Shown: one piece after another, positions 41,290-51,541 of the stretch | How positions within the stretch are numbered: the first letter of the stretch is position 1 | Layout of the letters: every line of letters starts with the position of its first letter | Source: Multifurca ochricompacta | Taxonomy: Eukaryota > Basidiomycota > Agaricomycetes > Russulales > Russulaceae | Length of the DNA stretch: 64,000 nt | Direction: 5' to 3' | Assembly: GCA_022496185.1 (NCBI GenBank) | Contig: WTXG01000022.1 | Location: 62,001-126,000 of the forward strand | Notes under the pieces: generated by a model | The model's database searches: none | Told to the model about the DNA's origin: nothing | What the model saw: only the letters and a program-made list of their open reading frames with translations | Made by a program: the position numbers and the translations under genes

Positions 41290-41863
41290 TGTTACGAACC
41301 CCGTCTTTGCCCGTATTCTTTTTCTTACCCAACGATGACCCCTCTCTACCGCCCACGCTCCACTACCAGATCACGTCTCCATCGTGGGATCCATCACATG
41401 CCCTTTGTCCCTCCCCGTGACCTTCTTGTTTGCTTATGTTTACCTGTCCTTATCTCTGTTATCGCTTATCTCCTTATCATACGACCGGACACTTACTTAA
41501 TACCCTATCAGAAGCCAGGCTCTATGCCCTCCGCTTCCGGATATTTGGGCCCACTTGACCCCACATTCTTATCTCGTAGACGCTCACTGAATTACGTATA
41601 TAAGTCCACTGTAGCTACCCTGTAGACCTCAGACTCGACTTATTGAATACATCGGTGTTTGTCTTCTGGACTTCCCCTTGAAACCCTTGACTCGACCATC
41701 TCAGTGCTTTTGGCACTTTCCGCTTAACATTGTCACTAGGGAACAGCCCCTTTGACTTTGACTCATCCACCTGAACTCCAAGAAGCCCTATTGGCCTCTT
41801 ATCTGAACACGCATACGAAGCTGTCACACAAGTCGTGCAGAACGTCTCACACCGGACGTAACA
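41290..41863 (+). repeat. Gypsy-B2 3' LTR
   Basis: 574 bp partner of 26768-27341. Eight substitutions against it, every one of the CG/TG or CG/CA type, no indel. Followed by TSD CTCAA (41864-41868). Confidence 0.94.
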
Positions 41864-41868
41864 CTCAA

Positions 41869-42283
41869 GGGAAGAAACATTCACACGTCACACCCCTCAG
41901 CCAAACTAGCGCCCCGACGTCACGGCCCCTTCCAGATAACAAGGAAGCTGTCAGATGTGTCATATGAACTGCAATTGCCGCCCAAATGGAAGATTCATCC
42001 CGTCTTCCATGCCAAGCTTCTGACACCATACAAGGAGATGTCCCTTCATGGGGAAAACTTCCCAAGACCCCCACCTGACCTTATCGATGGAGAAGCGGAA
42101 TGGGAAGTGGAGCGCATTCTAGACTCAATGAGAAAAGGCTGAGGGCGCAAGATGCATTACCTAGTCAAGTGGAAGGGATTCCCAGACTCTGACAGTTCGT
42201 GGGAGCCAGCCGGGAATATCTTCGCCCCAGCCCTTATCTCAGAGTTCCATGCCCGACATCCAGATGCGCCCAGAAATGATTAA
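41869..42283 (+). pseudogene. Gypsy-B1 integrase C-terminus and chromodomain
   Basis: Resumes B1 pol after Gypsy-B2: RNIHTSHPSAKLAPRRHGPFQITRKLSDVSYELQLPPKWKIHPVFHAKLLTPYKEMSLHGENFPRPPPDLIDGEAEWEVERILDSMRKG, then TGA (CGA in B2) and GRKMHYLVKWKGFPDSDSSWEPAGNIF to TAA at 42281. It holds the GPY/F-type module and a chromodomain. Neighbouring sequence shows what B2 would look like without the A2 insertion. Confidence 0.9.
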
Positions 42284-42321
42284 AAGGGACCACCTTCAAC
42301 CCCAATCAAATTCCCCAGTAC

Positions 42322-43548
42322 ATGCTCCCCCAGCAATGTCCTACTACTATTCAATCAATCATGTCCTTCATCGCTGCCAATGCTGCCGTCGATGCCTTCA
42401 CCGCCACCACCGTAGTTGTCGAGAACTTCCCCTCTGCCCATCCCTCTACATGCCCCTCTTCACCCATTGACTACGAAGCCGCCGAAGCCCGAGTTAAGAA
42501 TCAGTCCCCAAACCCAAACGACGACTTTGACCATAGTGAAGAGCCACACCCAAATGACCTATTGGGTATGGAGTTGGATGATGAGGTACCAGAATTCCTG
42601 TTCATCACTAATAATCCCAACTCTTCGATGTATTTCCCTCTCGAAATCACCATGGCCGATGGGACGACAGCCATTGCCAAGTACATCTTTTATACAAATG
42701 GAGGGATGGATGTTGCGGGTTGTATGAAAAAGGGTGGCCCAGTCTACGGGGCCCCAGTCTTTCTGGAAGAAAGGTATACAGGACGGCTGCACCACACGAT
42801 GACCGACGAGCAGCTGGGACATCTAGCCGCGGAAGACTCCCACGCCTTTGCGATCGACGAGGTGTTGAGCGACATGCGTCTCCTGCGTCTCAAAGCCAAG
42901 GTAATGAGACTGCAGAAGACTCTGACGCTGCGTATGACGCTCAACCGGCAATGTAAGGAGCATGCAAAGATGATGACTCGACTGACTAGCAGGATGTTCC
43001 AGGTCGAACAAGAGTTAGTGGAGATTCGGAAGAGGTTAGAGATTGGAGATGCGTACCAAACCATCACTGAAAGGTACGCCGACACGTATGCCCGACCCCT
43101 CCCTCCATGATCGTTAGGGGCTGCCCCGCAATTACTGCCAAACCGATTCGAAATGCCGCGGATGCACGAGAACCCCCGAGGTGAGATGTGCTGGTGATGC
43201 GATAGCAAATATCACATCAGCTGGAATTGCCCACTCAATCGCAAGTGGTGTTGACACTGCCGAAGCAACTTACATTGGAGCTGCTTCTGCATCTTCCGCC
43301 GCATAGGCGTCGCCCTGACGATCGTTAACCCATCAGGATGGTGCGGCAAATGTCTGCGTCATAATGCGGGACACCGCGAGCTTGATTGCCCAGTCTACGA
43401 CACGTGCCGGCAATGCGGATGACAAGGTCCATATGGCTTCTTGTGCACACATCAATGCGCAGCCGATGAAACCTACACCACCAAAGATCGGAACTTGGCA
43501 GATGATTATGTGGACTTGGTACAGGATGATGACGGTGCGCGTTTCTAG
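42322..43548 (+). pseudogene. Gypsy-B1 ORF3
   Basis: ATG at 42322, same frame to TAG at 43546 (408 codons), close relative of B2 ORF3. The first 262 codons are open (SFIAANAAVDAFTATTVVVENFPSAHPST... to AKMMTRLTSRMFQVEQELVEIRKRLEIGD). In-frame TGA codons at 43108, about 43196, about 43248 and about 43420 break the zinc-knuckle part. Most coincide with Arg codons in B2. The Cys/His pairs CRSNLHWSCFC-like and CGKCLRHNAGHRELDC are still visible. Conservation between the two subfamilies shows that ORF3 was a real gene of the family. Confidence 0.82.
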
Positions 43549-43566
43549 CTGGGTCAGCTTGAACCA

Positions 43567-43579
43567 GAAGGGAGGGTGA
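43567..43579 (+). other. Gypsy-B1 polypurine tract
   Basis: GAAGGGAGGGTGA next to the 3' LTR. Confidence 0.75.
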
Positions 43580-44169
43580 TGTTACGACTAGGGCCTAGTA
43601 CCCCACTTTTCTTCACTCTCCCTGCCGTGGACCCTTCCCTTCCACCTACCCTTCACTTCTTGATTACATCCCCATCCTGGGATCCCTCACATGCCCTGCT
43701 CCCCTCCCCGTGACCGCTGCTTACATATGATGACTGTTGTTTACACTTTGTTTATGCCTTTCCTTATCGCTTATCTTCTTATCTCTAAGACTGGACACTT
43801 ACTTAATACCCTATCAGAAGCCAGGCTTTACGCCCTCCGCTTTCGTATATTCGGGCCCACTTGACTCCATATCTCTTATCAATAGATGCTCACCTCATTA
43901 CGTATATAAGCCTGCTGTAGACTACACTGTAGCTTCAGACTCGACTTATTGAATACATCGGTGTTTGTCTTCCGGACTTCCCCTTGAAACCTTTAACTCG
44001 ATCATCTCAGTGCTTTTGGCACTTTCCGCTCAACATTGTCACTCGGGAACAGCCCCGTTGACTTTGACTCAACCACTCGAACTCCAAGAGGTCTTATTGG
44101 TCTCTTATCTGAACACACGTACAACGCTGTCGCACAAGTTGTGCAGAACGTCTCACACTGGATGTAACA
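43580..44169 (+). repeat. Gypsy-B1 3' LTR
   Basis: 590 bp partner of 20769-21358, followed by TSD CTGGT (44170-44174) and then hAT-X sequence. Confidence 0.92.
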
Positions 44170-44735
44170 CTGGTCCAGTCCGGTTTTTTCAATATATTTC
44201 ATGTGGACTGGACTGGCAACTGGTCTACAGTAACTCAAATATACTGCAACTGCAGACTGGACCGCTTAGGACCAGTCCATACCAGTCCGGTTTCGGTCCA
44301 ACAACTGGTTGCAACCGGTTTTCATGCAACCAGTTCACAACCGGTCTGAACCAGTCCAAACTGGTCAGAGGTCAGTTCCCAGACACTTTCAAGACAAGAG
44401 ATAAGCTAAAGTTAACCACATAAACTAAACTGTAGGAATATTGGTCATATATCATGGACTGGTTATTACAAGGAAAGATTAGATTAGATAAAGACAGAGC
44501 ATTCTAATATAGATAACTACCATTAAACACTGCACAGAATGCAGATAGTGATGGATGCATAAGGCTTAAGGCAATCAGAGACACTCAGAATTGTGCATAG
44601 AGCAAGTATATTACTATTACTACTATCCTACAAAGTTTCAGATCAGATCTTGCATCTGATCTGAAGTGAGACAAGAATCAGTTGCAGTGACTCAAAAAGG
44701 TGATTCAATGATGCATCAGATTAAATTGCCTATAT

Positions 44736-45995
44736 TGTTACGCTCAGCAGAGCGTTCTGTGCAGTGTGCACAGGTCGGCGCGGGTCCATTACCTCAGCCA
44801 CGAGCCTAGCACGATAAGGCTAGACTCTGGGCACTGTTTAGCTTCGGGATCAGTTAAAGTTTGGTGCTATAATCAAGCACAGAGGGAGACGGGATGAGCC
44901 AGCCAAAGGGAGCTAATCCCCTAAGGCTGTTAAGTGGAGACAGGGCCCAGTTGCTGTGCTGGAAATGCACTGAGCACACTGGAGCCCTAGGAGACGGCAA
45001 AGGGGTTCAAAGGGAAGGGTACACACCCATTGCCAGAGGCAATGGGGGTCCCTGCAGGGATCTCAAGGACGCAAAAGAGGGGGAAAAGGCTTCTGATGTA
45101 TTGGGGTCTAAGATCTCTAGGCTGAAGGCACAAGAGGTCAAATCTAGGGTTGTACAAACTGTCTACAGGGTCTTATATACTGTATGGGGATCTGGTTTGT
45201 AGCTAATCAGGAACAGGGTCAGAGTCCTTATCATCCAATAGCAGATAAGATGTCAAATATAGTCCATGATAAGGATAAGCCTTATCAGAAGCATAATCAT
45301 GTGGGACAGCCCCACAGGAGTCATATCAGTGTGGGAGGATTCCCACCAGGGTCAGGGGTAAATGGGGAGATAACAGGTCCCACAGGAGTCAGGGTGGATG
45401 TGGGAATACTCCCACAGGAATCAGAGAAGCGAATGATAAGCCAGATGGGCCATGTGATCAGAAAGGGGTAAATGATCAGATGAAGATGCTGTGATCAGGG
45501 TCAGGGATCACATGGTCCAAAGTCACATGGTCAGGGATCACATGGTCAAGGGTCACATGGTCAGGGATCACATGGCCAGAGGTCACATGACTGGCAGAGG
45601 GTCAAGTACAAGCCAAAGTCGTCTAGTTGTCTGGACTGGTCAGATTGGCAGGGACAATGTCAGGGGTTCCTATGGGTGTCAAGCACAGGGACAGGGTCAG
45701 GAGCAGTGGCCAAGGCATAAGCCAAGGCAGCAAGGAAGGGTGGTATACATCCAACAGTGTAGCAGCATAACTACCAGCAGGTTAGGTGTAAATGGCGGCA
45801 TGGGAGGTCAGTCCTATGAACAATGTCACAGGAATCAGGGTAGGGTCCTGGGCACACAGGCCACAGGCATCAAGGAAGGTCCCAAGGCAACAGGCCAAGG
45901 GCATCAAAGAGTGGTCCAGAGAAGGAGGAGATCAAGGATGGTGCAAAGAATAAGGCATGGTGTGCAGGGTCAGGAAAAAGAGTAGGGTCGTAACA
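44736..45995 (-). repeat. 1.26-kb solo LTR inside hAT-X
   Basis: On the plus strand TGTTACGCTCAGC...GGGTCGTAACA, flanked by TSD TATAT at 44731-44735 and 45996-46000; absent from the other hAT-X copy, which has a single TATAT. The minus strand has TATATAAGACCC near 45180, suggesting minus orientation. Termini recall the gypsy-B LTR, but the body is unrelated. Open frames in it have repetitive, protein-unlike sequence and are not genes. Confidence 0.85.
45496..45602. repeat. Tandem repeat cluster rich in CACATG
   Basis: Five or six imperfect copies of a 16-20 bp unit around TCACATGGTCAGGGA within the solo LTR. Each carries a CACATG (E-box-like) core. Possibly an enhancer array of the LTR. Confidence 0.7.
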
Positions 45996-46577
45996 TATAT
46001 CTCCATGAATACCACTCATAATTACATCATTCCTTTTTTGGTATAAAGCTATTATGTACATCTGCCAGGCCTACACCAAACACGTGGCTCTGTTTGGCCT
46101 AGCTTTGTTATTAATTTACAAATAACCAGAGAGTGCCAAACATTGAATCACATTTTTGAGTCACTGTAACTGATTCTTGTCTCACTTCAGATCAGATGCA
46201 TGATCTGATCTGAAACTTTGTAGGATAGTAGTAATAGTAATATACTTGCTCTATGCACAATTCTGAGTGTCTCTGATTGCCTTAAGCCTTATGCATCCAT
46301 CACTATCTGCATTCTGTGCAGTTTTCAATGGTAGTTATCTATATTAGAATGCTCTATCTTATCTTATCTTTAAGGCACCAAAAAGACCGGTCCAGACCGG
46401 TCCATACCGGTCTAGTCCGGTTTTTAGGCAGTCTATCATTGTTGATGGACTGCAGACTGCATGTGTGAAAAATTGGGGCAACTGCAACTGGTGGTCCGGT
46501 TGCCATCAGTCTGGTCCAGTCCGGTTTGTGGTCTTTTTTCGGTCCAATGGACCGGACTTTTAAACACTAATTACTAT

Positions 46578-46873
46578 ACTACTGACCTAAAAGACAAGTT
46601 AGCTACAGAGAGCGGTTAGTCAAAGGTATAAGTAGGAAGTAATGTAGAATGGACTTACACTTCAAAGGTGAAGAAAACTCTGAAGTGTAGAGGACAAAAC
46701 AGACACCCTTATATACCCCAAAGGATGGTCTGTGCACTGGGAATAAGTCCACAAGTGCCGGACAAAGTCCAAACAATAAACATGAGGGAGAAAAGCCATT
46801 GGCTACTACAGAAATCACATGTTACATGGTGCATCAGTCAGCTACTGCAGAATGTGAGAAAGAAAGTAATAAT
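46578..46873 (-). repeat. Copia-1d 3' LTR, part 2 of 3
   Basis: Starts after the hAT-X TSD (46570-46577) and continues the inverted LTR: hairpin arms ACTTCA..., minus-strand TATATAAGGGTG box near 46710, then a region matching the solo LTR 17868-18369. It ends at ATAAT (46869-46873), the TSD of copia-1c. Confidence 0.85.
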
Positions 46874-47386
46874 TGTCAAACAATCATGCTGCTGGTTATA
46901 CTGACTACAGTTAGTAGTGTGTTAGGCTAAAGAAAGACAAGTACTTCAGAGGTTAGAAGAACTCTGTATTACTATCTACACACCTAAAGAAAGACAAGTC
47001 TAATATAATAGGTTAGTCTATAGGTAGTGAGAGAGTAGAGTAAAGGGAACTTACACTTCAGAGGTTAGAAGAACTCTGAAGTGAAAGAGACGAAACAGAC
47101 ACCCTTATATACCCATAGGGGCCAGGGGAAGTGGTCTGTGCGCACTGGGAATAAGTCCACAGGTGCCAGACAATAAACAGAGAGGGATAAAGGCCATTGG
47201 CCAAAGAGATATCACATGCTTACTGCGCATTACTAAGTCCATCACTAATCAGCTGAGTAAGGAGAGAAGGAAGTGTAATAAAGATAACATAAAAAGTCCG
47301 ATACTCCGAAATCTAATCTAATCTAATCTACAGCTGAAGCGAACCTTAGATGCCTGAAGCATCTCCAGACATGTCCTGTGTCAACA
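46874..47386 (-). repeat. Copia-1c 3' LTR
   Basis: 513 bp, plus strand TGTCAAACAATC...GTGTCAACA; minus-strand TATA and hairpin as in the other copia-1 LTRs. A polypurine tract (minus CCATGGAGGGA) abuts it at 47387-47397. Confidence 0.9.
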
Positions 47387-47648
47387 TCCCTCCATGGTGA
47401 AGGCATCGATCATTGATGGAAATGAGTTAAATGAGCACACCGCTGTTCACAATTGAATGAACATATCGCCAGAGATCCAACTTCTCTAACTCTCAAGTGT
47501 GAGAAGGGCATGGTGTTCAGAGGCATATTGAGGTGATTCGCTTATGCAAGCTGAAACCATACACACCTCTTGTGTCACTCTCAAGGTCGAGAATGTGCTC
47601 ATGGTGGGAAAGTGAGACTGGTATACAAAGTCTCCAGATCCAGCTCTT

Positions 47649-47921
47649 TCATTCCAGCACTAATCCAAATCCAGTTACCATAAGATCAAAAGATGATCTA
47701 GGCAGAGACTTTGTAAGGCCATCTGCCAGCATCTCTCCAGTGGGAGTTCGCACCAAGTCGATCTGGTGTGATTCTACATACTCCCTAATGGCATGGTACT
47801 TTATTGGTATGTGCTTTGATCGCCTTCCTGTGACAGGGTTTAATGCAAGATCTACTGCACCCTTATTGTCACAATGCAGTTGTATGGGTGAACTAACTTC
47901 ATATCCCAGTTCCTGCATGAA
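47649..47921 (-). pseudogene. Copia-1c RNase H C-terminal part
   Basis: Minus strand MQELGYEVSSPIQLHCDNKGAVDLALNPVTGRRSKHIPIKYHAIREYVESHQIDLVRTPTGEMLADGLTKSLPRSSF. It is joined across copia-3 (TSD CGTCC, 47922-47926 and 54010-54014) to the part starting at 54015. The stretch 47398-47648 is the 3' end of the internal region, without a supported gene. Confidence 0.88.
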
Positions 47922-47926
47922 CGTCC

Positions 47927-48303
47927 TGCTATAGTTATGAGCGTGAGATAGGCTTTGTAGATGCGCATGAAGAAAACAATTTTTATTCGTTACTTATTTC
48001 TTGCTCGATTTTCAAGCTTTATTATACATTTTACACTACAGCTTATTTCAATATGAACACAAGATCTTTGTAATATAGGGGCTAAATTTTGGTCGTGCTT
48101 GAATCAGCAACATAGAATAATCAAGACAAGAGGCCATAGTCTGTAAAATCATATGAAAGATTTATTTCAACAGGATGAATAAGAAGTTCATCGCCCCTGA
48201 GGGGCGCTCCAAAAATTAGTCATTCTAGCCCAAAGCTAGAATCATAGACGAGTGTGGTGCGCTTTCGCGCTCCTCCTGCTTGTCAATGGATTGCAATCCA
48301 TCA
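47927..48303 (-). repeat. Copia-3 3' LTR
   Basis: 377 bp, plus strand TGCTATAGTTATG...GCAATCCATCA. A C-run (minus GGGGGGAG, about 48305-48311) next to it is the polypurine tract. Confidence 0.9.
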
Positions 48304-49202
48304 CTCCCCCCACAAGCACGACGCAAGCCTAGGGAGGAGTTGTGATAATCCACCTTCCATTTTGGAAGGGCTTTGGTTAAGATATCTGCTGTCATCTGAT
48401 CAGTAGGACAGTAGATAAGTTTGAGCGTGCCATTAGATATCACATCGCGAATGAAGTGATATCTTATATCAATATGTTTTGTTCGTGCATGGTAATTATC
48501 CTCGATGGCCAGTTTTATTGCAGCCTGATTGTCACAATAGAGCGGGGTGGATGCGATAAAAGATGGGAAAAGCTCATTTATGAGCTTGCGAAGCCATATT
48601 GCTTCTTTTGCTGCGTGCGTCGCGGCAACATATTCCGATTCTGCAGTGGAAAGAGTTACGAGTTCTTGTTTTCTCGAACTCCAGGATACAGCTCCGCTGT
48701 CAATCAGAAAAATGTAGCCAGAGATGGCATGCCTATGCTCTTGACTGGCTCCATCTGCGTCTGTGTACCCTATGAGATCATGACGTTCACTGCCGTAAGT
48801 CAGCTCAATATTCCTAGTGCCGGAAAGATACCAGAAGATCCGTTTAACGGCTTCCCAGTGTAATCGGCCTGGATTTTCAAGGAAGCATGACAGAGTCGAA
48901 ACGGCGAATGCAATGTCTGGTCAGGTACCAACTGACGCATACATCAAACTCCCTATTGCTTCGCGATAAGGAATTTTCATCATTTCGGTGGCGTTGGCTG
49001 GGTTTTGCAGCGAATCTTTTCTAGAATACTCAACTCCGGGTGCCATGGAAGTGTTGTTGGGTTTCACGTCGCTAAATCTGAATCGCGCAAGAATTGAAGT
49101 AATATATGATGTTTGTGATAGTGAAATTGTTCGTGCTGATCTATCACGCGTGATTTTGATACCTAGGAGCCAATGAATTGGTCCTAGATCAGTGATAGAA
49201 TA
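48225..49202 (-). pseudogene. Copia-3 RNase H and RT connection
   Basis: Reading the minus strand from 49202: YSITDLGPIHWLLGIKI...YREAIGSLMYASVGT-stop-PDIAFAVSTL...LIGYTDADGASQEHRHAISGYIFLIDSGAVSWSSRKQELVTLSTAESEYVAATHAAKEAIWLRKL...LYCDNQAAIKLA...TDQMTADILTKALPKWKVDYH. All RNase H blocks are present. The TGA near 48918 fits a former CGA (TRPD in relatives). The 3' end of the ORF overlaps the LTR start region. Confidence 0.88.
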
Positions 49203-50627
49203 TCAGTCGTTAAGTTTCACTTTATATTGCGCGATCAGTTTGCTCGAACTGCCTGTAAAGGCACAGTCATCAACGTGAATGGCAAGGACTAATAAATGCC
49301 CTTCCATGCAAGTATAAAAAACTCCTGGATCTGTGTAGCTTACGCGGAAACCCAGGTCAGCTAAGGCACGCGAGAGTGTGTCGTACCATTTTCTTCCAGC
49401 TTGTTTTAATCCATAAAGCGACTTGTGTAGTCGCATAACTGTGTTACCATTTTTGTTTTCATATGCAGGCGGCGCTTGCATATAAATTTCTTCATCGTTA
49501 TCTAGTTCTCCATTTAGATAAGCACCATTAAAATCGAAAGATTCGATATCCCAATCGAATCGTGCTGCCAGAGCCAAGATGGTGCGAAAACTGCTAAGTT
49601 TAGCAACAGGAGAGAAAGTGTCAAAATAATCGACACCATAAACTTGAGTGAAGCCTTGTGCGACAAGTCTTGCCTTGTACTTGTCTATCGTACCGTCCGC
49701 TTTTCGTTTGATACGAAAAACCCATTTTGAACCTACAATATTCTTATTTTGAGGATGTGACACTGTGATCCACGTTCCAGCTTTTTCCAATGTTTTGATT
49801 TCGCGGTCCATGGCCTCTTTCCAAAGGGGCCAGTCTGTGCGCATCTGTGCTTCGGCTAACATTCTCGGATCGCCTTCGGCGTCTTGAATTGCTGCCACAA
49901 TGACGTCGTCGTATTTGGTGTGGTACATGTAATCTATATCTAAATCAGCAATAGATGCCGAACTGCCTTCTTGTGTATCTGGATGGTGATATTTAAGCCT
50001 GGAAGATATTGTCAAAGATGTGGGAGTGCTCTTGCGAGATGGTTGGCTGTCTGAGCCTTCGCTTTTGCACCTCTCTAAAAGTCTTGCAATGCATTCTGAT
50101 TTTCGCATTGATTGAGCGAATTTGAATCTTTTCTTTGGCGTGGCTGGTGGTTGCATAGTTGCTCTACCTTTTCCTTTTGAGGTTGACGCAACTGGCTTGG
50201 TAAGTTCTTCTTCGACTTCTTCATCTTCCATTTCTTCTTCACCGCTATCAGTAGCGACGGGCGGTAATATCGGCGCGCTGACTGTAGATAGTGGTGTCTG
50301 AGGCGTTACAATTGATGATTGTGTTGCAACTGATGGCATTTGCAGTGCAGAAATTGTTGGTTGGATGGTTGAAATGGGAGGCGTTGGGAGAGTGGCGGCT
50401 GGTGGAACTTGTGTCGCAACTTGAGGTTGCGAAGTCGCAGTGGCATAACTGGGAGGTGGTGAATAAAGAGAGACAGTTGGAGGCACGAACTTGAAGTTTT
50501 GTTCTACAGAAACAGTTCGTTTCTCTGTCCAATACACGCGGGAAGCATGTGTACTGTCTTGATTGTAACCTACCCATCGTGCTTCTAGGCCTCGCGCATC
50601 CAGTTTTGAGCCTGTGTGATTGTGAAC
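49203..50627 (-). pseudogene. Copia-3 RT with linker
   Basis: Long open frame on the minus strand from the hAT-free side of the solo LTR: VHNHTGSKLDARGLEARWVGYNQDSTHASRVYWTEKR (end of integrase region), a Pro/Thr/Gln-rich linker (PPPSYATATSQ..., acidic EEEMEDEEVEEEL, KGKGRATM) and RT: MDREIKTLEKAGTW, NIVGSKWVFRIKRKADGTIDKYKARLVAQGFTQVYGVDYFDTFSPVAKLSSF, FDFNGAYLNGELDNDEEIYM, HKSLYGLKQAGRKWYDTL, LVLAIHVDDCAFTGS (catalytic DD present as HVDD instead of YVDD). It ends at TGA 49203, a likely CGA change. Confidence 0.9.
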
Positions 50628-50632
50628 CCAGA

Positions 50633-51536
50633 TGTAACGGGTGAAGCTCCGTGTACACTTAGAAACAGGAAGGGCAAAGATAAGTGACCTAAGTCGTTGG
50701 GTGTACCGCGGAGGCAAACATCACGCGTCAAGCAATGACCAGGAACTGTGTCACCCACAGTGGTTTTGCAACCACGATGACGGCGTTCTGAAACTGGAAG
50801 AAGCTGCAGCCCCAAGAGGACAAGATCCAAAGGATCGAGTCACACAGGGAGGCAGGATACTATTAGCACTATGTATCAAACTCGTGTAGACAGTTACTCA
50901 CCTGCAGCCCCAAGAGGACAAGATGGGGGCTACAGGCTGTTACAGAGGGTCTTATATACATTTCTCAGTGTAACGAGGTAAGCAGTAAGTGTAAGCAAGA
51001 ATCAGCAAGTATCAGTCAGCTGTATTGCTGACTGAGCCTTATCTTTGTGATTCGTAAGCTGCTTTACTCTGCTGACTGATCATGCTCCACAGTGTGATGT
51101 CATAATGACGTCACTGTGGAGTAGATAACTGATATGTAGTCTAGCCCTTAGGTCTGGAACATGTCTATCTACTGATACATGTGATTCTGTGCTAAAATTG
51201 GCCATGGCCCAACCTGGGCCCTTATCTAGAGCTCCACTTACTAGAACCTTCTAGGCTGGACTCTTCTTATCTTGATAGCAGCTCCACTAGGTCTAGAACA
51301 TCTTAGACTGTGGAGCCTTGCCTATTGTGGTAAACACAATAGAGAATCGACTTGTTATTGTTGAGTGGCTCTTGTGCTGACTAAGCAGCATGTGACTATT
51401 ACATGTGACTCGGTCACATGATCCATGTCACGACTACATTCCCATGATCACGTGTTGAGACTGCTGGGTGATCTTCCCACAGTCATGTGATCCAAAAGGG
51501 AGAAAAATAAAGGAAAAATAAAGTAGAGCCGTGACA
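50633..51536 (-). repeat. Solo LTR of a gypsy-type element in copia-3 pol
   Basis: 904 bp, plus strand TGTAACGGGTG...GCCGTGACA, TSD CCAGA at 50628-50632 and 51537-51541. Minus-strand TATATAAGACCC near 50955 as in the 44736-45995 LTR, and E-box-like sites (CATGTGAC, TCACATGA, TCACGTG) near 51385-51490. Removing it joins QHIW to VHNHTGS in copia-3 pol. Confidence 0.85.
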
Positions 51537-51541
51537 CCAGA

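Larger units (their letters stand above)
26768..41863 (+). mobile_element. Gypsy-B2, complete chromodomain Ty3/gypsy element, split by Gypsy-A2
   Basis: Plus strand. LTRs 26768-27341 and 41290-41863 (574 bp each), TSD CTCAA at 26763-26767 and 41864-41868. Without Gypsy-A2 (32143-39780 plus TSD TTGAC) the element is about 7.45 kb: LTR, self-primer site, gag, pol, chromodomain, ORF3, polypurine tract, LTR. The LTRs differ at eight positions, all CpG transitions. Gag and the first half of pol are frameshifted; integrase is open. Confidence 0.94.
20769..44169 (+). mobile_element. Gypsy-B1, chromodomain Ty3/gypsy element with a rearranged 5' end
   Basis: Plus strand. LTRs 20769-21358 and 43580-44169 (590 bp each), flanked by CTGGT at 20764-20768 and 44170-44174. 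Internal order: a hAT-X copy in place of leader and gag start, gag, pol (interrupted by Gypsy-B2 at 26768-41863), chromodomain, ORF3, polypurine tract, LTR. The 5' LTR is also directly followed by CTGGT plus hAT-X sequence, which shows a recombination event (see findings). Several CGA-to-TGA stops; inactive. Confidence 0.9.
44474..46371. repeat. Long palindrome inside hAT-X (copy 1), spacer holding a solo LTR
   Basis: Arms of about 235 bp, 44474-44710 and about 46140-46371, nearly identical inverted copies (same structure as 21663-22295). The central spacer is interrupted by the solo LTR 44736-45995. Confidence 0.82.
20750..46569. mobile_element. hAT-X, non-autonomous hAT transposon exploded by nested insertions
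   Basis: Ends TAGTGTTTAAAAGTC (20750) and, inverted, the same at 46569; perfect 8-bp TSD ATTACTAT at 20742-20749 and 46570-46577. After removing Gypsy-B1 (20769-44169 plus TSD CTGGT) and a solo LTR (44736-45995 plus TSD TATAT), about 1.15 kb remains: the left 19 bp, and 44175-46569. Subterminal regions are dense in GGTCCAGT/ACCGGTCC-type repeats, probable transposase binding sites. A long palindrome fills the centre. No transposase is encoded. Confidence 0.9.

Noticed and set aside
45496..45602. CRISPR-like array
   Set aside because: Units are imperfect, directly adjacent and without unique spacers; eukaryotic LTR context.
45491..45985. 164-codon open frame in the 1.26-kb solo LTR
   Set aside because: Its protein (repeated DHMV/GHMV units) is the by-product of the CACATG tandem array; it lies wholly within an LTR and has no recognisable domain.
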